The translations under genes were made by a program, and so were the position numbers. This document shows, piece after piece, positions 1-7,191 of a DNA stretch of 20,046 nucleotides (its first letter is position 1; the number at the start of each line of letters is the position of its first letter). This stretch comes from Alphaproteobacteria bacterium (lineage in GTDB: Bacteria; Pseudomonadota; Alphaproteobacteria; Caulobacterales; Maricaulaceae): positions 1-20,046 of the forward strand of contig JAUIEH010000009.1 of the NCBI GenBank assembly GCA_030428405.1. The letters are read 5' to 3'. The notes under the pieces were generated by a model. That model worked only from the letters and a program-made list of their open reading frames with translations. It had not been told where the DNA came from and did not search any database.

Positions 1-1
1 C

Positions 2-1075
2 AAGCGGCTAGGTTCACTCGGCGGGCGCGCCATTCTGCTCTATCTCGGAACCACCGCCATCGCCGTCACGCTCGGCCTCGTCATGGGCACGATTTTCCAA
101 CCAGGCGCGGGCATTGATTATTCGTCCGCCAGCTCGGACGCGGTTTCGCAGATTGAAGGCCGGCTTGAAGCCGCCGGCGCGGCAAGCGCCTCCATCGCCG
201 ACCGCTTCCTGGCGATCATTCCGACCAACCCGGTGACGGCGTTCGCCGAAACCGACGTGCTTGCGGTCATCTTCTTCGCCATCATGTTCGGCGTCGGCAT
301 TATCGCGCTCGGCGCGCGCGCAAAGCCCATCTCGGACGTCATAGAGTCGGGCGCGGAAGTGATGATCAAGCTCACCGAAATCATCATGGAGACAGCGCCT
401 ATCGGCGTGCTCGCGCTGATGACCTGGGTGATGGCGACGCAAGGCCTCGCCGTGCTCGACAATCTCGCGCTGCTGGCGCTGGCGCTCTATGTCGCGTGCT
501 TCCTGCACATGGCGATCACCTATGGCGGGATCATCCGCATCGTCTTGAACCTGCCGCTGATCCGTTTCTTCCGAGGCGTTCTCGACGCCCAGGCCGTGGC
601 GTTCTCGACCTCGTCATCGAGCGCGACACTTCCGGTGACGATCGCTTGTGCGACCGACAACCTTGGCATCAAGCGGCCCGTGGCGGGCTCCGTCCTGCCG
701 CTCGGCGCAACCATCAATATGGACGGCACCGCGATCTATCTCGGCATCGTTTCTTTGTTTGCCGCTCAAGCGCTCAATATCGAGCTGACGCTGGGCCAAT
801 ATGTCATGGTCGGCGTCACCGCGACGCTGGCGTCCATCGGCGCGGCCGGCATTCCGTCGGCGTCCTTGTTCCTCGCCGCAGCCGTTCTCGCGACGTTCGG
901 CGTCTCGCCCGAACAGGCGGTTCTGATCATCGCATTCATCTTCCCGTTCGACCGACTGCTCGACATGATGCGCACAGTGACCAACGTCACGGGCGACACG
1001 GCTGTCGCGACGGCGGTGGCGAAATGGGAAGGCGAGCTTGATGAGGAAGTGTTCCGAACGCCGGCCCGCGTCTAA
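2..1075 (+). CDS. Dicarboxylate/amino acid:cation symporter (SLC1/DAACS family), 5' truncated
   Basis: This is the C-terminal part of an inner-membrane symporter that takes up C4-dicarboxylates or acidic/neutral amino acids together with Na+ or H+. The reading frame is open from the first bases of the window, so the start lies upstream; 357 residues are visible. The family hallmarks are present: the serine-rich re-entrant loop HP1 (STSSSSATLP, near 596-634) and the NMDGT motif of TM7 (near 716-730). The HP2/TM8 region follows, with AGIPSAS and an FDRLLDMMRTVTNVTGD stretch. This last motif holds the conserved Asp and Asn that bind substrate and cation in GltPh-like proteins. Several hydrophobic segments lie between these motifs. 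The substrate cannot be named from sequence alone. The next gene starts only 9 bases downstream, so the two are probably co-transcribed. The family call is very secure. Confidence 0.95.
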   Translation, partial: KRLGSLGGRAILLYLGTTAIAVTLGLVMGTIFQPGAGIDYSSASSDAVSQIEGRLEAAGAASASIADRFLAIIPTNPVTAFAETDVLAVIFFAIMFGVGIIALGARAKPISDVIESGAEVMIKLTEIIMETAPIGVLALMTWVMATQGLAVLDNLALLALALYVACFLHMAITYGGIIRIVLNLPLIRFFRGVLDAQAVAFSTSSSSATLPVTIACATDNLGIKRPVAGSVLPLGATINMDGTAIYLGIVSLFAAQALNIELTLGQYVMVGVTATLASIGAAGIPSASLFLAAAVLATFGVSPEQAVLIIAFIFPFDRLLDMMRTVTNVTGDTAVATAVAKWEGELDEEVFRTPARV

Positions 1076-1084
1076 GGCGCGGAC

Positions 1085-1711
1085 ATGCTGAGCCCGCAGG
1101 CGCGCGAACGCCGCACGCGGATCATCGAGCTGGTGGTCGCAGGCTCCGTCGTGTTCATCTCGCTCGCGTCCCTGTTCACGGCCGTGCATCAGTCCGTCGT
1201 CGCACAGCGCACGCTGGCGGCGTCGGTCTGGCCGAGCGTGGAACTCGACACCGGCAATTACGATGAGGCGCGGCGCGAACACTCGATAAGCTTCACGATC
1301 GCCAATCGCGGCGTCGGCCCGGCGCGCATTGAACGTCTGCGCACGCGCTGGGAAGATGTCGAGGTCTCCGCCTTTCCCGAAATCATGATCGGCTGTTGTG
1401 CGCCAGGCGAAGACGACGATGCGCGTCGGGCCTGGCTGGAGCAGCTCGTTAACACCCAGGACGTCGTGTTTCTGACCTCTCCGGTCCATGGACGCACCTT
1501 GGCGCCGGGCCAGGAGATTCGCTTTTTCACATTCGACCGTCCGGAAGCCGGAAGGCCGGGTCATGAGGTTTGGAACGCGCTCGACCGCTCGCGCTTTCAG
1601 TTCGACATGCGCGTTTGTTATTGCTCGGTCTTCGATGAGTGCTGGGAGACGTCGCTGGCCGATCCCCGCCCCGAACAAGTTCGCGATTGCAGAGCGCCCG
1701 CGCGCGATTAA
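1085..1711 (+). CDS. Membrane-anchored protein of unknown function with NxGxGPA and CYCSxxxxCW motifs
   Basis: This 208-residue protein has one hydrophobic segment near residues 13-34, preceded by a basic N-terminus. This fits a single-pass inner-membrane anchor with the rest in the periplasm. The soluble part contains ANRGVGPARI (about residues 73-82) and a cysteine-rich CYCSVFDECW motif (about 178-187), with further Cys at 104, 105 and 202. I recall this motif pair from uncharacterised membrane-anchored proteins of Proteobacteria but know no function. The paired cysteines would suit disulfides in the periplasm. It starts 9 bases after the symporter stop, so it probably belongs to the same transcript; a role as symporter partner is only a guess. 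The ATG is the first in the frame after the symporter. Confidence 0.8.
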   Translation: MLSPQARERRTRIIELVVAGSVVFISLASLFTAVHQSVVAQRTLAASVWPSVELDTGNYDEARREHSISFTIANRGVGPARIERLRTRWEDVEVSAFPEIMIGCCAPGEDDDARRAWLEQLVNTQDVVFLTSPVHGRTLAPGQEIRFFTFDRPEAGRPGHEVWNALDRSRFQFDMRVCYCSVFDECWETSLADPRPEQVRDCRAPARD

Positions 1712-1774
1712 GCTTCGCCGGCAATCGCTGACGCATTCCGAAACTGCGTTGACGCCAGAGAAGGACGCCGCCCC

Positions 1775-2299
1775 ATGAACAAGACCCGCCTTGGGATCGC
1801 CGCTGCAGCTTTTATCGCTGTGCTCAGCGCAGGCGCCGCCCTTGCCCAGGACGAGACGGACGCAAGCAGCGAGGCGCTGACGCCTGCCGTGTTTCTCGGT
1901 TCATGGGAGGCTGATTGCGACGCATTCGGAACGCCTGGACGGTGTGAAACCGAGTGGACTCAGGGCCTCGACGCCAGCCTCTATGAGCAGCACTACCGCG
2001 TGACCGCGCGCGACAGTGGCGCTCTGATCTTCGCAGGCCACGGCGTTTACCGCGTCACTGAGGACGGCGTCGACGGTTATTGGAGTGACAGCCAGGGCGC
2101 CATTCACGCGCTTTACGGCGAATGGCGCGACGGCGCGCTGGTCATTGACTGGGGCGCGCCGTCGACGAGCCGTGGGCGTTCATCCTATGGCGTTGATCCG
2201 GAGTCGGATGCGTTGCACCAGATCGACTGGGCGCTGACCGATGATGGCTGGCGACAGTTCATGGATTTCTCCTACGCGCGCGCGGCGGAAACGGAATGA
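1775..2299 (+). CDS. Small secreted protein of unknown function
   Basis: This 174-residue protein has a clear Sec signal peptide: basic MNKTR, a hydrophobic core, then AALAQDE with likely cleavage after ALA (about residue 24). The mature part begins with a GSWEADCDAFGTPGRCETEW segment (residues about 42-61), where two cysteines could form a disulfide. It is followed by short Gly/Trp-spaced strands such as GVYRVTEDGVDGYWSD and YGEWRDGALVIDWG. The pattern resembles a small beta-barrel or calycin-like fold, but this is inference; no family was recognised. An AGAAGGA-like ribosome site lies about 10 bases before the ATG. The 3' end overlaps the convergent DUF1295 gene by 41 bases. Confidence 0.8.
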   Translation: MNKTRLGIAAAAFIAVLSAGAALAQDETDASSEALTPAVFLGSWEADCDAFGTPGRCETEWTQGLDASLYEQHYRVTARDSGALIFAGHGVYRVTEDGVDGYWSDSQGAIHALYGEWRDGALVIDWGAPSTSRGRSSYGVDPESDALHQIDWALTDDGWRQFMDFSYARAAETE

Positions 2300-3176
2300 G
2301 GCGCGAAATGCCGGCGGTCGCTGCGTCATAGTTCGGCCGGCGAGCGCGTTTGCGGGCCAGCATCATTGGAATACTGATGAAGGCGAACAGGCCCGTTATG
2401 GCGAGCGGGCCGGCGATCATCCACCAATTGCCGAGACCGGCCGCCAGCGCGAAAAAATAAAGCGCCCACCAGAACGCCATCTCGCCGAAATAATTCGGAT
2501 GTTGCGACCAGCTCCACAGGCCGCGCGTACACACGACGCCGGCATTGGCGGGCTCGCGCTTGAAGCGGGCGAGCTGATGATCGGCGAGCGCCTCGATCGC
2601 GATCGCCGAGAGAGCGGCGACTGCTGCGACAAGGTCGAAAACGCCCAGCGGCGCGCTCGAGCGCGCGACCGCGAAGAGCGGCAGCGAGGCTGCAAAGACG
2701 AGCAGGGTCGGGAAAAGCTGTATACCGAACAGATCGACCAGCGGATACCAGCCGCCGGTTTGTGCGCGCAAATCGCGATAGCGGAAGTCTTCGTGCTCAA
2801 GATCGCGCCAGCGCTTGAAGCAATTATAGGTCAGCCGCACGGCCCAAAGCGTGACGATGGCGAAGACGAGCCAGCTCCGCGCCGTCATGACAGGAGAGGC
2901 TGTGGAGGTCGTCAGCCAAAAGAGCATCAGAATTGGCGGCGCGACGCTCCAATAAGGGTCGTAAATGCTGGAATTGCGCAGCGCCCAGCCTGCGCCGAAA
3001 ACGACAAGCGTCGCGGCAATGTCAGCCGCCAGTGCGGAAGCGATGGGGTGGGCTTCGTCTAACGACGCAACGACGGCCGCCGCAACGAGCAGTGCTGCGC
3101 CATAGGCAAGCGCACACGCCGCCAGCGGCGCCCAGCGCTGCGCGCGCCAGGGCGCTGAGTGTTTGTCGTCGCTCAT
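2259..3176 (-). CDS. DUF1295 / steroid 5-alpha-reductase-like integral membrane protein
   Basis: This 305-residue multi-pass membrane protein belongs to the DUF1295 family, related to the C-terminal domain of steroid 5-alpha-reductases and to isoprenylcysteine methyltransferases. The evidence is the early YDPYWSVAPP motif, the central hydrophobic segments, the GLWSWSQHPNYFGEMAFWWALY motif near residues 210-231, and the ending RRPNYDAATAGISRLIPFPPR. The HPNYFGE motif is the family signature and lies in the region that binds NADPH or SAM in the relatives. The substrate is unknown; an oxidation or reduction of a lipid or steroid-like molecule is possible. I chose the ATG at 3176 (MSDDKHSAPW) over an in-frame TTG at 3218, although neither has a strong ribosome site. 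Because the C-terminal motif lies near the end, the 41-base tail-to-tail overlap with the previous gene is probably genuine. Confidence 0.88.
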   Translation of the reverse strand: MSDDKHSAPWRAQRWAPLAACALAYGAALLVAAAVVASLDEAHPIASALAADIAATLVVFGAGWALRNSSIYDPYWSVAPPILMLFWLTTSTASPVMTARSWLVFAIVTLWAVRLTYNCFKRWRDLEHEDFRYRDLRAQTGGWYPLVDLFGIQLFPTLLVFAASLPLFAVARSSAPLGVFDLVAAVAALSAIAIEALADHQLARFKREPANAGVVCTRGLWSWSQHPNYFGEMAFWWALYFFALAAGLGNWWMIAGPLAITGLFAFISIPMMLARKRARRPNYDAATAGISRLIPFPPRARRRNP

Positions 3177-3251
3177 GGCGTTGAGCGGATCAGGCCGCGC
3201 GCGCAGACGCAACCGCAATCTGTCGCTTCGGAGCTCGAGCCGGCCCTACGC

Positions 3252-3791
3252 TTACTCGGAAGTCTCGCGCGTCCAGGTGAAGCTCTGGCGCTCCACCCAA
3301 TTTTCACCGTCGATCATGTAGGACGTGGTGACATAGGTGTTTTCGTCCGTGGGCTGCGACATATGCCCGATCGCGGTCTCATCGGCGCCGCTATAGAATG
3401 TCTGCGCGAGGCGCTCTGCGCCGTCATCCGTCATCGTCATTTCACCGACGCCGAGCGTGTATTGCGCGCCGCGCTGCATGGCGACGACGCGTTCCTCGCC
3501 GGGGTGCCAATAGACGTTGAAGCGCCAGAAGTCTGGCGTTTCCGCACCGTCGCTCACGCCGAAAAGCCGCCCGCTCATCGAGGCGCCGCCAAACTCCGGC
3601 GTCCAGACGATGACATAGCGTTCAACGCCAGCATCAGGGTCTGCATTCTCCGCCGACCAGCGCCCGCCATCGGCGGTCATATAGGCGACATGTTCTGCAA
3701 ACCAGGCGGGCGGGCCCGCCATGTTTTCGTCTTGTGCGGATGCTGCGCCCGCCAAGGCGCCGGCCGCGATCGCCGCCAATAGGATCTTCAT
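3252..3791 (-). CDS. Small secreted protein of unknown function
   Basis: This 179-residue protein starts with a textbook signal peptide (MKILLAAIAAGALAGAASAQ, cleavage probably after residue 19 or 20). The mature part contains FAEHVAYMTADGGRW, GRLFGVSDG, FWRFNVYWHPGEERVV and YMIDGENWVERQSFTW. These read as alternating beta-strands with aromatic residues. The layout resembles secreted lipocalin-like or DUF1579-like domains that bind small hydrophobic ligands, but I could not place it in a named family. A good ribosome site (AAGGGAGA on the minus strand) lies about 7 bases before the ATG. It lies downstream of the nitrilase on the same strand after a 93-base gap, with no clear terminator between them, so weak co-transcription is possible. 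Confidence 0.8.
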   Translation of the reverse strand: MKILLAAIAAGALAGAASAQDENMAGPPAWFAEHVAYMTADGGRWSAENADPDAGVERYVIVWTPEFGGASMSGRLFGVSDGAETPDFWRFNVYWHPGEERVVAMQRGAQYTLGVGEMTMTDDGAERLAQTFYSGADETAIGHMSQPTDENTYVTTSYMIDGENWVERQSFTWTRETSE

Positions 3792-3884
3792 GCCGTCTCC
3801 CTTCGAAAGCCGGCGCTCACCATGACGAACGCGCCCTGTCGACCGGGTGGCCGAAACATTACGGCGCGCGAGCAGGCGATGGGA

Positions 3885-4826
3885 TTACTCTTCGAACGCG
3901 ACGCCCGGTTTCGGCCGGGCGTCGACGCGCAGCTCGAAAACGTCCGGGCGCGCATAATGGCCGATGACGTCGAAATCATAGACGCCGCGGGCGCGCTCGA
4001 TCGGGTCGAGTTCAGCCGTGAGAATGGCGTCTTCATCGAATGCTGGCCCCGCCAGAGTATCGCCCATGGGTCCGAGTATGCAGGAGCCGCCGCGAATGAG
4101 CACGGCGTCCGGCTCGTCGCCGCCGGCCGGGTGGTAATCCGTGGGCGCATCACGCCGGCGCAAATACTGGACGGCGGAGACGACGAAGCAGCGTCCCTCG
4201 CGTGCGACCATGCTCATGGCCGATAGCCAGTTCTCGCGGTCATCCACCGTCGGCGCCGCCCAGATCTCGACGCCTTGCGCGTACATCGCCGAGCGCGCCA
4301 GCGGCATATAGTGCTCCCAGCAGATCAGCGCGCCGACCTTGCCCGCGGCGGTCTCGACCACGTCAAGCGTTGAGCCGTCGCCCTGGCCCCAGACCAGGCG
4401 CTCCATCGCAGTCGGCATCAGCTTGCGGTGTCGGCCGAGTAATTCGCCGGTCTCACTGAAGATGAGTGCGGTGCAGTAGAGCGTGCCGCCGTCGCGCTCG
4501 ATCACGCCGACGACGAGCGAGGCGTCAGCGGCGCGGGCGGCCTCGCCCATGCGTTCGGTTTCCGGTCCGGGCACGGCGATGGCGCTCTCATAATAGCGTC
4601 TGAACCAGTCGCGACCCTCCGGCGTTCGCGAGCCTACGCGCGCGCCGAAATCATGACCTTTAGGATATCCGCCTACGAATGCTTCCGGAAAAACGATCAC
4701 GCGCGCCCCGTCGCCGGTCATGCGCCGGGCGGCGTCCGATGTCAGATCCTCGAGCTTCGCCAGTGTGGCGGGCGTGTTGAAGAGTACGGAGCCGGCCTGA
4801 ATGGCGGCGCCTATGGTCTGCCTCAT
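3885..4826 (-). CDS. Nitrilase-family carbon-nitrogen hydrolase
   Basis: This cytoplasmic enzyme of 313 residues hydrolyses a C-N bond, most likely converting a nitrile to a carboxylic acid and ammonia. The complete catalytic set is visible: Glu48 in VIVFPEAF, Lys135 in RHRKLMPT and the nucleophile Cys169 in ALICWEHYMPL. A second conserved Glu142 lies in ERLVWGQGDGS. The motif CWEHYMPL, the ERLVWGQGDGS stretch and the length of just over 300 residues place it with the true nitrilases (arylacetonitrilase, aliphatic nitrilase and cyanide-hydratase type) rather than with amidases or beta-ureidopropionase. The substrate is not predictable. The ATG at 4826 has a GGGGAG ribosome site about 7 bases upstream. 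The gene lies 32 bases after the stop of a TetR regulator on the same strand, so it is probably in that operon and controlled by it. Confidence 0.93.
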   Translation of the reverse strand: MRQTIGAAIQAGSVLFNTPATLAKLEDLTSDAARRMTGDGARVIVFPEAFVGGYPKGHDFGARVGSRTPEGRDWFRRYYESAIAVPGPETERMGEAARAADASLVVGVIERDGGTLYCTALIFSETGELLGRHRKLMPTAMERLVWGQGDGSTLDVVETAAGKVGALICWEHYMPLARSAMYAQGVEIWAAPTVDDRENWLSAMSMVAREGRCFVVSAVQYLRRRDAPTDYHPAGGDEPDAVLIRGGSCILGPMGDTLAGPAFDEDAILTAELDPIERARGVYDFDVIGHYARPDVFELRVDARPKPGVAFEE

Positions 4827-4858
4827 GTCGCGCTCCCCGCTGCGCGTTTGTGAGGCGA

Positions 4859-5512
4859 TTATGACGCTTTCAGCGGGGTTTGTCGCGCGGCAGTCTCGTT
4901 CATGTCGTTCGTCGCGGTTTCGATGCCAAGCGCGCCCTGTACGAAACGCCAGAGACTGTCGGCGAGACGCTGGCGGTCGGGACGTTCGGCCGCGGCGAGC
5001 GCGCGCGACATGGCGAGACGAAAACCGCCAATGATGACGGCGGCGGCGATTTCTGGATCGAGGTTGGCGGGCAATTCGCCGGCGGCCTGACCCCGCCTGA
5101 TATTGATCGCCGAGAGGTCGACCAAAGCATCGCGACGCGCCGTCTCGGCCGCGACGACTTGCGCATCGCCGCTCAGCTTGGCGAGCATGAGCGGGGCGTC
5201 TTCGGCATCATAGAGAAAGTCTATCAGCGCATCGAGACGTCGACGCTCGCCGACGGCCCAGGCCAAGCCTTTTTCAGGGCGCTGATTGGCGATCGCGTCA
5301 TAGCGGTCGTAAAACTCCGAGATGATGGCGGTGACGAGCCCGGCTTTGGAACCGAAATAGTGATAGGCGAGGCCGACGGACACGTCCGCGCGTTTGGCGA
5401 CATCGTTCATTTCGAGCGCGCCGTCGCCGGCCGCGAGCGCGTCGCGCGCAGCGTTCAATATCGCTGAACGGGCGTCTGATTTCTTCGTCTTGTTCAAGTC
5501 TCTCACTCGCAA
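4859..5512 (-). CDS. TetR-family transcriptional regulator
   Basis: This is a DNA-binding repressor of about 217 residues. The N-terminal helix-turn-helix is clear: DARSAILNAARDAL, then MNDVAKRADVSVGLAYHYFGSKAGLVTAII. The AYHYF-SKAGL core is the TetR signature. The C-terminal two thirds are helical and would form the ligand pocket and dimer face; the ligand is unknown. No in-frame ATG exists before the HTH. The start must be TTG at 5512, GTG at 5506 or TTG at 5497; none has a strong ribosome site, so the N-terminus is uncertain by up to 5 residues. It is the first gene of a likely operon with the nitrilase and is divergent from a PhyH dioxygenase. A perfect palindrome in the shared intergenic region overlaps a candidate promoter for this gene, which suggests autoregulation. 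Confidence 0.92.
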   Translation of the reverse strand: MRVRDLNKTKKSDARSAILNAARDALAAGDGALEMNDVAKRADVSVGLAYHYFGSKAGLVTAIISEFYDRYDAIANQRPEKGLAWAVGERRRLDALIDFLYDAEDAPLMLAKLSGDAQVVAAETARRDALVDLSAINIRRGQAAGELPANLDPEIAAAVIIGGFRLAMSRALAAAERPDRQRLADSLWRFVQGALGIETATNDMNETAARQTPLKAS

Positions 5513-5599
5513 AAACCTGTCAGGGCGCCGCGCGCCCTCGCAGCCAGACCCTTGCGAATCCGGCGCCGCTCGTCTGCAGCAATTCGAACGCTCAGATCG

Positions 5600-5627
5600 A
5601 TGATAGTCAATATTGAATTGAATTCAA
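5600..5627 (-). promoter_or_regulatory. Candidate sigma-70 promoter for the TetR-nitrilase operon
   Basis: Read on the minus strand, TTGAAT (5627-5622) is followed by a 16-base spacer and TATCAT (5605-5600). Both are reasonable matches to housekeeping -35 and -10 boxes in an otherwise GC-rich region. The -35 box lies inside the 22-base palindrome, so a bound repressor would block the promoter. No transcript data are available; this is inferred from sequence only. Confidence 0.4.
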
Positions 5628-5633
5628 TTCAAT
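5612..5633. promoter_or_regulatory. Perfect 22-base palindrome, candidate TetR operator
   Basis: The arm ATTGAATTGAA (5612-5622) is followed directly by its exact reverse complement (5623-5633) with no spacer or mismatch. The arms consist of the repeated unit TTGAA. The site is strikingly A/T-rich for this genome and lies in the divergent gap between the TetR gene and the PhyH gene. Length, symmetry and position are typical of a TetR-family operator. That the neighbouring TetR binds it is inference. Confidence 0.7.
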
Positions 5634-5716
5634 CTCAGACTAAGACGTGAGCTTAACGGCGTAGAGTATTCGCTGCGGCGGCCTGCAGCGCGCGGTATGC
5701 TCGGCGCTCGGCCTCG

Positions 5717-5728
5717 ATTGCGCGCAAT
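5717..5728. promoter_or_regulatory. Second short palindrome with the same ATTG-N4-CAAT core
   Basis: ATTGCGCGCAAT is a perfect 12-base palindrome lying just before the ribosome site of the PhyH gene. It shares the frame ATTG-N4-CAAT with the centre of the larger palindrome (ATTGAATTCAAT, 5617-5628). It could be a secondary operator or a chance match. Confidence 0.35.
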
Positions 5729-5747
5729 TGAAGAGGGAGAGCGAAGC

Positions 5748-6638
5748 ATGTCGATGTTGAGCGAAGGGGGCGCGCAGCTCGATGAGGGTCCGCTGGCGAC
5801 GTGGCTGCAGGGCAGGCCGTTCGCGGACTGGCGCGCGCAATTTGATCGCGACGGCTATGTCATTTTCGAAAATGTTCTGACGCCGGAAAAAGTCGCGGAA
5901 ATGCGCGCGGCGCTGCAGCCTTATCTCGACGCCGACGTCACCGGCCGCAACGATTTCGAAGGGCTCAGATCCAATCGCGTTTATGCGATGTTGGCCAAGT
6001 CGCCGGTATTCGCCGAGCTGGTCATGCATCCTTTGCAGCTCGCATTCGTCGACGCGGATCTGGGGCCGAGCGCGCTTCTGTCCGCCTGCCTCGCCATCAA
6101 TCTGCAGCCAGGCGAAACGGTGCAGCCCTGGCATCATGACGACAGTCACATCACGCATCCCATGCCGCGCCCGTCCTGGGGCGTCAGCACGTTCTGGGCG
6201 ATCGACGACATGACCGAGACTAATGGGGCGACCGAAGTTCTGCCCGGCAGTCATCTTTGGGCGGCGGAGGATTTCGAATACGCGCTCAGTCTTGATGCGT
6301 TTACAGATAAAAATATGCGCGACGTGAATGACGATCCCGCCCCGCGCGCCGATGCGGTCAAAGCCGTGATGCCTTCAGGCTCTCTGATGGTCGCAAAAGG
6401 CACGTTGCTGCATCGCGGCGGAGCGAACAAATCCGATGCGCCGCGCCTGATCGTGACGCCGCAATATTGCATCGGCTGGGCGCGGCAATTGGAGAACATG
6501 GTCCTCGCCGTGCCGCCCGAGAAAGCCGCCAAACTGCCCGAGCGCGCGCGCGAACTCCTGGGCTATTCGATCCACGCGCCCTTCATGGGCTATGTCGACG
6601 GGGTGCATCCGAAAAGGCTCGTTCCCAAAGCGGGATGA
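5748..6638 (+). CDS. Phytanoyl-CoA dioxygenase (PhyH) family Fe(II)/2-oxoglutarate oxygenase
   Basis: This is a cytoplasmic oxygenase of 296 residues that would hydroxylate a small molecule using Fe(II), 2-oxoglutarate and O2. The N-terminal part has FDRDGYVIFENVLTPEKV, the usual PhyH opening. The iron-binding facial triad is visible: His129-x-Asp131 in QPWHHDDSH, and the distal His222 in LLHRGGANKSDAPR. Arg233 is a good candidate to hold the 2-oxoglutarate carboxylate. TEVLPGSHLW between them is also typical. The substrate is not predictable; PhyH relatives act on fatty acyl-CoA, ectoine, alkaloids and other compounds. I chose the ATG at 5748 because a GAGGGAGA ribosome site lies just upstream; an in-frame ATG at 5754 is possible. 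The gene is divergent from TetR-nitrilase across a palindrome-bearing region, which suggests shared control and perhaps a shared pathway. Confidence 0.92.
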   Translation: MSMLSEGGAQLDEGPLATWLQGRPFADWRAQFDRDGYVIFENVLTPEKVAEMRAALQPYLDADVTGRNDFEGLRSNRVYAMLAKSPVFAELVMHPLQLAFVDADLGPSALLSACLAINLQPGETVQPWHHDDSHITHPMPRPSWGVSTFWAIDDMTETNGATEVLPGSHLWAAEDFEYALSLDAFTDKNMRDVNDDPAPRADAVKAVMPSGSLMVAKGTLLHRGGANKSDAPRLIVTPQYCIGWARQLENMVLAVPPEKAAKLPERARELLGYSIHAPFMGYVDGVHPKRLVPKAG

Positions 6639-6687
6639 TCGCCTCGCTCGCTTGACCGTGAGAAACCGCCTAGGCATCGTCGCGTGC

Positions 6688-7173
6688 ATGCGTGTCGCAC
6701 TCATGCTTCCAGTTGCGTTTTTCGCGATGTTTTTCGCAGCATCGCTGTCCGCCGCCGGCGCGCAGGACGCCTCTGCGCCCAGTCGCGACGCCGCTGAAAT
6801 TTATCCGGAGACGGAGCGAGCAGAGTTGCGTGAGGACGCGGCGCGCTGGGACGGGCTATGCCCGAACTGGCGCGACATCGATCACGACGCACAATGGGGT
6901 TATGTCACCGAGCGGTTCGAGGCGGCGCGCGCTGCGTCCGCAATATACGCCGACGCAGCGGCCAGCATCTGCATGGCGGAGTATTGGCTCGATCATCGTT
7001 TTGGCAACGAGCAGAGCTATTTTTTCTATTTGATTGCAGCGGAATACGGGGCTGACACGCAAGAAAAGGCTCGCGAGTTGCGGCCCACCATCAGCGAAGA
7101 ACAAGCCCAATATCTGGAGGGTTACGCCCGGGCGCGAGCAATTGAGGTTCGGGCGCTAATTGCCGATGAGTAA
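6688..7173 (+). CDS. Small secreted protein of unknown function
   Basis: This 161-residue protein begins with a signal peptide (MRVALMLPVAFFAMFFAASLSAAGAQDA, cleavage probably after AGA near residue 24). The mature part is helical and rich in Ala, Glu, Tyr and Trp, for example WGYVTERFEAARAASAIYADAAASICMAEYWLDHRFGNEQSYFFYLIAAEYG. It has two cysteines, in GLCPNW and SICMAEYW, that may pair. The helix-pair pattern hints at a Sel1/TPR-like or other alpha-helical repeat fold, but no clear repeat can be shown. The frame is open further upstream to 6592, overlapping the PhyH gene; the ATG at 6688 was chosen because it places the signal peptide at the N-terminus. It follows the PhyH gene after 49 bases and may be co-transcribed. 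Confidence 0.72.
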   Translation: MRVALMLPVAFFAMFFAASLSAAGAQDASAPSRDAAEIYPETERAELREDAARWDGLCPNWRDIDHDAQWGYVTERFEAARAASAIYADAAASICMAEYWLDHRFGNEQSYFFYLIAAEYGADTQEKARELRPTISEEQAQYLEGYARARAIEVRALIADE

Positions 7174-7191
7174 TTGCCCGTCGCGGCGTTA

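Noticed and set aside
614..1678. Minus-strand open frame of 354 codons across the symporter and the next gene
   Set aside because: It spans two plus-strand genes with recognisable protein features and is highly Arg/Asp-rich.
2241..3062. Plus-strand open frame of 273 codons
   Set aside because: It is antisense to the DUF1295 membrane protein, whose motifs and hydrophobic segments are clear.
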